Assembly (NCBI GenBank): GCA_002633005.1
Contig: NMRA01000638.1
Span: 172,693 to 236,692, forward strand
DNA: 64,000 nucleotides
Source: Phoronis australis
Taxonomy: Eukaryota; Phoronida; Phoronidae
Direction of reading: 5' to 3'
Positions 57,197 through 64,000 of this stretch are shown one piece after another. The notes below the pieces were generated by a model. It did no database searches. It was not told the DNA's origin and saw only the letters and a program-made list of their open reading frames with translations. Made by a program: the position numbers and the translations under genes. The stretch's first letter is position 1, and every line of letters begins with the position of its first letter.

Positions 57197-59710
57197 GATC
57201 AGATACAGTACAAGTTCCAACACAACATAGATGAAAACTCAGAGGAAACGAGTTAAGAGAAAAACACAGTATGTAACTGGAAGAAACATCACTGCATTCA
57301 ACTGGAACTCTCCCACTTTTCCCATATTAATCCATAGCAAAGGTTTATCCACAGGGCCCTATGAATCTGCTGTCCTGAGACTAAAACTTCTTCTTTAATC
57401 CATCCCAAAAGTCTGTGTTGCTGGACAACAGTTAGTCTGTAATGTGGTAATCACAAGTTCTTACTGATTCCTTTATTTGATGAACTCTCCAGACATGGTT
57501 ATCAACCAACCATTGAATTCCCAGCAGGCCTCCAGAAATGCGGGCAACAAGACTGGACAGAGGAGCACTTGAAACACAGGTCAGCACCTTGCCATTGTTA
57601 GTAGTTTTGCAACAAACATAAATCCGATCAATCGTTTTTGAAAAATGTTAGCCAAATTCGGAATTTTCCTAGGGTCCTACATAAACATAACGTTAGTTCA
57701 ACAATAAATGACTGCAGGCTATTAGAGTTTGATTTAAATGGATGAAGTCTAAATTGCACATTGAAACTGGTTCACAACTGCATGTTAAAATAGGCATAAA
57801 ACTTCCAGCCACAGTTGACTGGCACATTATGACATACTGACCTAAATTGGGAAGCCCTGCCCCAAGTGGTAGAAACGATCCTCACTTTTATTTCAGAATT
57901 TTTAACATAAAAATTGTCATAATTAAAGGAAAAACTAAATGGACATAAATTTCAATCATCAAAACCAGAGACACTGCATAGACATGAGTCTCAAATTATG
58001 CCATACATCATAAATTCTTAATCATTTTAATCAAATACTTCCAGCTAATTTAAACTTAAAAGAAATCACGAACAACCAATTTGCAAGCAACTATACGTCA
58101 GCATACATACCAAGGCCAAACTGTTGCAACAACTGGACCCAGATTCCACACTGAATTTAATTTTCCGAATCATTTAAAAACTACACTTCTGAAACAACAT
58201 AACTGTACTGAGTTTTTTCTTCAGTCACAGACCTGCAGCCTACAAGGTTCCTACTCAAGAACACATGTGAACTATGATGTGCTGTAAATGAGGTGACATA
58301 ACTATATTACTCAATATTACATAATCTGGCCAAACAAGGGACTGGAGACTATTAAATATGAATGATTTAATGCTGAGCAAGCCACTACAATGTCTAATCC
58401 TTCACTAATCTATTCATTCATGTCCTTGAGGCTTTGATTATGATGTCACTCAGTACAATAGAGCAGCAACCATTACAGGCTGTTGTTGATCACACTTTTT
58501 GGTCAAGTTAGCCAGAAGATTGAGGGTGGCTTCAACCTAGCTGCTCCAATAACTTTCATTGTTCATTATAACCATAGTTTACTTTGCCACAGAATAATAA
58601 AAAATGTAGTCATATCAAAAGTGTTCAATATCAAATAACACCGCCACTTCTGTCCTCCAAATGGCTAAAAAGCTGTAAGGTAACTTCTCATATAGGTGCA
58701 GGAAATCGGAAACTATGCATCTATCGGATAGCTTTACCAAAGTTAACCTCAAGGTTGACTAACACCTTATAATGTTCTCTAGGCTTGCGCTAGCCACTTG
58801 CTATCAGCGAATTCTGAGCAGCACTGGCTATGGCAGAGCTAAGTTTGTTTGCCAACAGGCAAATGCTTTCCCAACTTGACAATGAAAATTAATTTCGGGA
58901 AACCTATTCGCGTGTCGAATCTCAGTCGCGCCAAAACGACTCTCTTACTTCGATTCTGAGTCCTAAAAATAACAAGCGAGTGTTCAATTTCATGTCCATC
59001 ACTCGCCCTGAAATCACTCTTTTACCGCAACAAAATGTTCAACTGTGTAAGGGGGCTAGGAGTCTTGGTAATGCCGATTTCTTGCTTCATCGATAGCGAG
59101 ACCTCGTATAGGTGCTGCCGCTGGTTGTCGGCAAGTGACAATGTCAACAACTACTAGAAGACTATTTTTGTAACAAACGTGACCCAGTCTCTCAATAATT
59201 TTTCAAACGCACAATGTGATGTGAGCCAGTTCGACAGCATTAAATTACGCAGCAGATAAAACCAGCCTGAGTTGAGCCGACTCAAACATGCAATTTGAAC
59301 TCAAGTTTCAAAATCATTATTTTTCAAATTACATGAATCTCTCCTAATTCACTACTAATTTTACCAATTTTCACCACATCATTTGTCGTGTCAAATATTG
59401 GTTGAGACTTGGCATTGACAGGTTTTCCTTTCAAGAAGTAAAAGGCGCAAATGCCGTCGGGAATAACAAGTGCGTTATCTATTTTTAAATCAAAATACGT
59501 CACGTCATACCTAGTCAGCTCGCTAAATATCGCTAGTGTAAGCGAAACTGGGACGTGTTTGAATTTTGGCGGTGGCCGAAAGAAAGCAAGGTATAAACTA
59601 AATGTCAGTTAGTTACTTAATGAGTTTTATATTATCTACTCTGCACAATTTAGCTTTATTTTGCTAGCCACAAGTTGTTTAACATTTATGGACAGAGTGT
59701 CTTGCTCATG
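57197..59710. other. Region upstream of exon E, nothing recognised
   Basis: No coding exon, RNA gene or repeat is recognised. A CpG-containing stretch near 58900-59600 is locally different in composition, which could fit a promoter, but no specific motif supports this. Confidence 0.35.
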
Positions 59711-59917
59711 AAAATGCCCACGTGGCTGGCGTACCACCGCCATAAGCCAGGGATTAGGGGAAATCCCTGCCCAAATTTTTTTGGTCAACATCAATGAAAT
59801 GCCCATGTGGCCTGCATACCCTCGCCGTAACCCGGGAATAGGGGGAACCTATGCCCAAACTTTTTAGGTCATAATAAAACCCATGTTGGCTGACATCCCC
59901 TCTAACATATTAGGTTG
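59711..59917. repeat. ~80-bp minisatellite, about 2.5 units
   Basis: Units start near 59711 and 59796 with a partial third near 59876. Each begins 'aaa(t/a)(g)cccatgtggc' and ends with 'tgcccaaa.ttttt' and 'aggtca'. Identity between units is around 80% by eye. Confidence 0.7.
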
Positions 59918-60017
59918 CTGTATGACCTTGAAATAATGATCATTTGTTTTTTTCTTAAGGCAAACGTCTTATCTTATAGTACATTATGAAAAGTACCTGA
60001 GCATAACATGAAAAATA

Positions 60018-61263
60018 ACGAGCAACGCAGAGCATTAAAATGCGCCCAATGTATCGCAAATGGTGTATTTTTAGGGTTATTTGTATCATAAAAATGGCTA
60101 TTAGATGGCGAAAAAACACACAATCTATCCAAAAACGGGAACATATCATATTTCATTAAAAATCTGTCAAGGAACTTCAGAGAAACAAAGGAAAACAGAA
60201 CAAAACAAAATTGCCACTAGTGGGCACAGCGTCCGTTCCATCCACCTGAAAGTCGTCGTCTGTTATCTTCATAAAAATTCACTTACTAAATTTAATAAAG
60301 ATCCTACAGTGGGTTTTGAAGATACAGCTACGGGAGCAACATAAAACAAAACTACCACTAGGAGGCGCCACAGTAGCCAATCACCATCATCAAACATCCT
60401 CTTCAGACTGAAAACATAGTACGCCAATTTTCAAAACCATCCCAAGAAATGATTTAGTTTATCGAGGGGTGGACGCTAAAAACAAAATTTGAAAACAGCA
60501 AAAATGGCTGACGCAAAATACCTCGATTCCATCTAAAAACAGGATGATAGCGTCATCTCACCAACAGATGCCTATATTCAAAATTTTATTGAGGGCCTTT
60601 GAAGACACAGACTGGTAAACATAAAAAACTAAAATTGCCACCAGGGTGCACATCAGAAGTCAGATCCCTCCGAAAGTCGTCCATTGTCAACATCATATAT
60701 ATACACTTGCTAAATTAAGTAAAGATCCTGCAAACGGTTTAAAAGATACAGCCACGAGCACAAAAAACAACAAAACTGCCACTAGGAGGTGCCACAGTAG
60801 CCGAACTCATCAAAAAATCGTCGTCAGTCGTCCACTTCATAATAAAAACATACATGCAAATGTTCACAATTATCCTGAAAGCCGCTTGGTTGATAGACGA
60901 GTGGACGCCAAAAAACAGACTCGAAAACAGTAAAAATGGCCACTAGGTGGCGCAAACTACGTCGAATCCATCTGAAAGGGAGGATAGCGTCATCTCCTTA
61001 ATAGGTGCCTATATACCAAATTTTATGAAAATCCGTTCAGGACTTTTGAAGATACACAGGTAAACGTAAAAAACTAAAATTGCCACTAGGGGGCACACCG
61101 GTAGTTGGATCCATCCGAAAGTTCGCTCATGTCGTCATACATTAAGGCATTTTGGAGATAGAGCAGCAGATGCCGGACGGACGGATGCTGGAAGGATGCC
61201 GGACAGACGGATGGAGATGACGGCATAATGCGTCCACATATAAATATGTGGGCGCATAAAAAG
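60018..61263. mobile_element. Hairpin-tailed dispersed repeat, longest copy
   Basis: This is the most complete copy of the family at 10741-11587. It consists of several diverged ~170-bp blocks each with 'aaa(t/a)tgccactagg' and 'cgccacagtag', then GGACGGA-type repeats and the terminal hairpin at 61229-61256, which has the same stem as at 11553-11580, followed by taaaaa. The open frames at 60105-60933 are repeat translations. Confidence 0.65.
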
Positions 61264-61324
61264 TGCAACTGTACTTTATCGATTGTGGGTGTTGGGAAAA
61301 GAGAAAGTGTTTGGTGAATAATTT

Positions 61325-62002
61325 TTGAAAATGGCTAAAAAGTTTTCAGATGCCTTAACCATTTTGGATAATACCCTTAAAAGTCTAGCGCGAGCCCAGG
61401 TTGTCCTAGATGGAGCAACATCCTTTGGCCAATGTGGGAATGGATGTGGACAAATGGACATGGACTATCATCAGTGTAAGGGGTACTGTCAGAAACTATC
61501 AAACAATCAGATATTATCATCTTTGCACGGCCTGGGCCACGGTCTGGGACTGATGCTGCTGAACATAGATGATGGTATCCAATAGTTTGATAGCACACGT
61601 TGACTATCATGACTGTAAGGGGTGCTGTCAGAAACTATCCGATACTGTTGTCTATATAATACGAAATTTCCAAGAGGTTTTGCCCATGTCATAAACCGCA
61701 GGGGTGCGTGAGTACTGAATTGACCTAGACCAGCTGCACAGCCTCAACACAGGGTTGGTCTCCGTTTGAATGAACACGGATATAGAATGCCAAAGATGTG
61801 TCCATTTAAGAAGTAGTTTGTATGTCTTTCCGACTGGGAGTACAGTTGAGACACCCGATTTGTCAATCATAACCATATCATCTTCACAGAATTCCGGCAT
61901 TGTTTGGTTGGCGCATTTGGTTGTTGGTATTAGTGTTTTGCTGACGATAAAATGTAAGGCATATGGATTTCTACTATTTGCACTACTTTTTGATTCGCCC
62001 AT
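61325..62002. other. Unassigned stretch with two opposed open frames and a 37-bp direct repeat
   Basis: A plus-strand frame (61325-61585) begins MKMAKKFSDALTILDN and has a Cys-rich centre CGNGCGQ...HQCKGYC. A minus-strand frame (62002-61652) begins MGESKSSANSRNPYALHF and has a fairly protein-like composition. Neither has a recognised family or good splice sites. A 37-bp sequence ('actatcat' to 'gtcagaaactatc') occurs at 61464-61500 and 61603-61639. I do not assign either frame as a gene. Confidence 0.25.
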
Positions 62003-63160
62003 GTAATATCAAAAAAATTACATACTCCGTGTTATTAACCAGTAGTGTTGTAACACATTTCAGGTCATCATGTGAGAAAGTTATTTCAGCCAATGTGTTA
62101 TTTCCGTGAAGTTAAAGCTTGGGTGCAGTTCACAAAATATGATAGATGAATGCTTTTATATTGAAGACTGATGGCACTCACTGTTCTTGTACAAATTTGT
62201 TGATGAAGTATAAGGCGGTTGTCAAATTTTTAATGTGAACAATTCTAATTATTCAAAACACTGTCTGTACGATTGAATCCACGAAAAATTGCAAAGCTAA
62301 TTAAAACTGGTCAAATTTAGTGGAGTAAAAACGAGTAAATTGACAAATATACTGTATAACATCATTTTCAAAAATAAATCAATGCATGAAGTAATTTCAA
62401 AGTAGAAAAATAAATTTTTGTGATCATGTTCTCAGAATATTTCTTTTTGCCTGACTCTCTGATCATACAGTGACTCTTAAAACTGGACCTGAATAAAATC
62501 AAGCTTGACAAGATCACCTTTATGACAGAAAATCAGATTTGCCTTATCCATGAACTTAAAATTAATGTAAACAGGAGTAAGACTGAGTCCTAAACCAGCA
62601 GCTACTTACTTACTTGACTGCACCTCTATCACTAAGCCCTGAGCAAAAACACATTCATTAGAACTAGAGCATTAACTCACTGACAGTCAAGCAGCTTTAT
62701 AAAGTCTTGAATAAATGCTCTCGATTCACAACGTAGACCTCTCTATACATATAAAAAGCAACTCGAATAACATACGTATATCAAAGAATTTCACAGCAAG
62801 ACCTATAATTTGCCACATGGCCATCAAAGCCAACAAAAGGTACCAAACTTTGATCACTAGCTTGTGCACATCTACAGGCCAATGACACTGTGGTAGGTAA
62901 CACTGATGTCTGAAGCAAACTGAATAATTTTCAGTAAGAGCCGATGGGCCAACTAGCCCACTAATCTGAAATTACTAAATGAGAATGTTAATATTATCCA
63001 AGGAAAAATATCACCAATTTCGGACAAAAATGATAACCAAAATTGCTCGTTATGCAATTTCCAAGTGCTTTTCACATTGTTATGGTCACGTTTTTTTCAG
63101 AATGGTATCTGATGAAAGCTATGGTACAGAACTTGAACTGCATTCAGTTGTTGTGATATA
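62003..63160. other. Stretch with nothing recognised
   Basis: AT-rich unique sequence without exon, RNA gene or repeat signals. Confidence 0.4.
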
Positions 63161-63163
63161 TCT

Positions 63164-63234
63164 TTCATGTGATATATGCTTCATGTGATGTATGTTTCAT
63201 GTGATATATGTTTCATGTGATATATGTTTCATGG
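63164..63234. repeat. 16-bp minisatellite x4.4
   Basis: Four units of TTCATGTGATATATGT (with one or two substitutions) followed by a partial fifth unit. Confidence 0.9.
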
Positions 63235-63332
63235 AAAAAGGATCAAACAAAATTTCCCTTGCCATCCATATTGCATCCTAAAGTGGGGAGATTTACCTTA
63301 ACTAGAAAAAGATCCTAATGCTAAAACAACTA

Positions 63333-63607
63333 CCCTAAACGTTCAGGTTAACACCCTGGGTGGTTAAATTGGCAAATCCAAATAATCGGGGGTGGGCGGT
63401 TAACCAGACATAGGTGCTTAAACATGAAATTTCAAGAAAACCAGGGTGGGTGGTTAACTGAACATGGGCGCTTATTACGACAGACAACCGCCCTAGGCGG
63501 TTAATCTNGCGCTTAAACATGAAATTTCAAGAAAACCAGGGTGGGTGGTTAACTGAACATGAGCGCTTATTACAACAGGCAACCGCCCTAGGCGGTTAAT
63601 CTTACCT
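63333..63607. mobile_element. AAACTCGC-family inverted-repeat fragment with false duplication at N 63508
   Basis: Contains 'ctaaacgttcaggttaac' and repeated 'gggtgg(g)cggttaac' motifs of the family at 32327 and 55829. About 93 bp (63414-63507) are repeated as 63509-63602 directly after the N, with three or so substitutions, so the end of this element is probably present only once in the genome. Confidence 0.55.
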
Positions 63608-64000
63608 CCTAATCAGAGTACCACACGACACACATACTCGGAACGCGTAGACCATTTCAAAGAGCTTTATCGTCAAGTCGCCAAATGTCGCTAACAGTGT
63701 CATAACAGCGGACGATCCCAAGAAATGTTCTGTTGCCCACAGATTAGTCAATCACAATTAAATTTACAAAATTTGAGAGTAATAGCCCTGTGCCGTCCTG
63801 CGATCTTATTAGAGCTGTAGTGCAGACGGGTAACCGGCATCCACCGAGCTTCAACCAGCAACGGGTCGTTTCCGAGTCAGTGTTTTGCAACTGAGAACCC
63901 GCGCTCGGCATAACGGACTGCAGGTCGCATTGGCGACCTGAAATTAAGAAATGCGAGCCGAGTTTATAGACGTCTTGTTGTACCTGCCACCGTGTAATTC
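63608..64000. other. Right edge of window, one small hairpin
   Basis: A perfect 8-bp stem, CAGGTCGC-attg-GCGACCTG, lies at 63921-63940, and a related motif occurs near 37680. No coding exon is recognised. Confidence 0.4.

Noticed and set aside
4000-64000. tRNA, rRNA, CRISPR or bacterial operon features
   Set aside because: None found; direct repeats here are minisatellites or transposons and lack the regular repeat-spacer structure of CRISPR arrays.

Overview
This window is eukaryotic, intron-rich animal DNA. It is AT-rich by eye, crowded with short repeats and foldback elements, and carries one recognisable protein-coding locus. All supported coding exons lie on the minus strand and have GT-AG introns. 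The species cannot be read from the sequence. The gene family, intron sizes and non-vertebrate repeats suggest a marine invertebrate, but that is inference.

The locus is a plakin/spectraplakin gene (MACF1, dystonin, plectin, Drosophila short stop family). Reading 5' to 3' on the minus strand, ten exons between 15003 and 657 join in phase without a break. They encode 560 codons: the second calponin-homology domain (CH2) of the actin-binding region, then the start of the plakin domain (about four spectrin-type repeats). The 3' part of the gene lies beyond base 1. Upstream, between 20.5 and 57.2 kb, sit five or six ATG-initiated open exons: 20504-20599 (weakest), 25994-26167, 34281-34376, 39499-39591, 48390-49805 and 57071-57196. 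Each ends at a GT donor in phase 0, which matches the phase-0 acceptor of the CH2 exon. This looks like a plectin-style array of alternative first exons. One is a single 472-codon exon with repeated CWxC motifs, one starts with a Cys plus poly-Lys stretch, and one starts with an N-myristoylation-like MGN. I could not recognise a CH1 exon anywhere in the window.

The rest is intronic or intergenic and heavily repetitive. It holds several terminal-inverted-repeat or foldback elements (9020-9522, 15395-16406, 16778-18245, 22025-22364, 36825-37252, 40812-42079 with THAP-like ends, 42305-43112, 51381-52631). It also holds a dispersed repeat family ending in a perfect or near-perfect hairpin (10741-11587, 60018-61263), two non-LTR retrotransposon 3' fragments (30160-30455, 53060-53475), a GIY-YIG-like fragment (4790-5110) and several minisatellites. 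One minisatellite, with a 43-bp unit, duplicates a working splice donor.

Three of the four single N characters (2602, 46071, 63508) are flanked on both sides by near-identical copies that begin and end exactly at the N. These are best read as overlapping or allelic contigs joined end to end. The first one falsely duplicates two plakin exons, so any gene model built here will contain a spurious 89-residue repeat.
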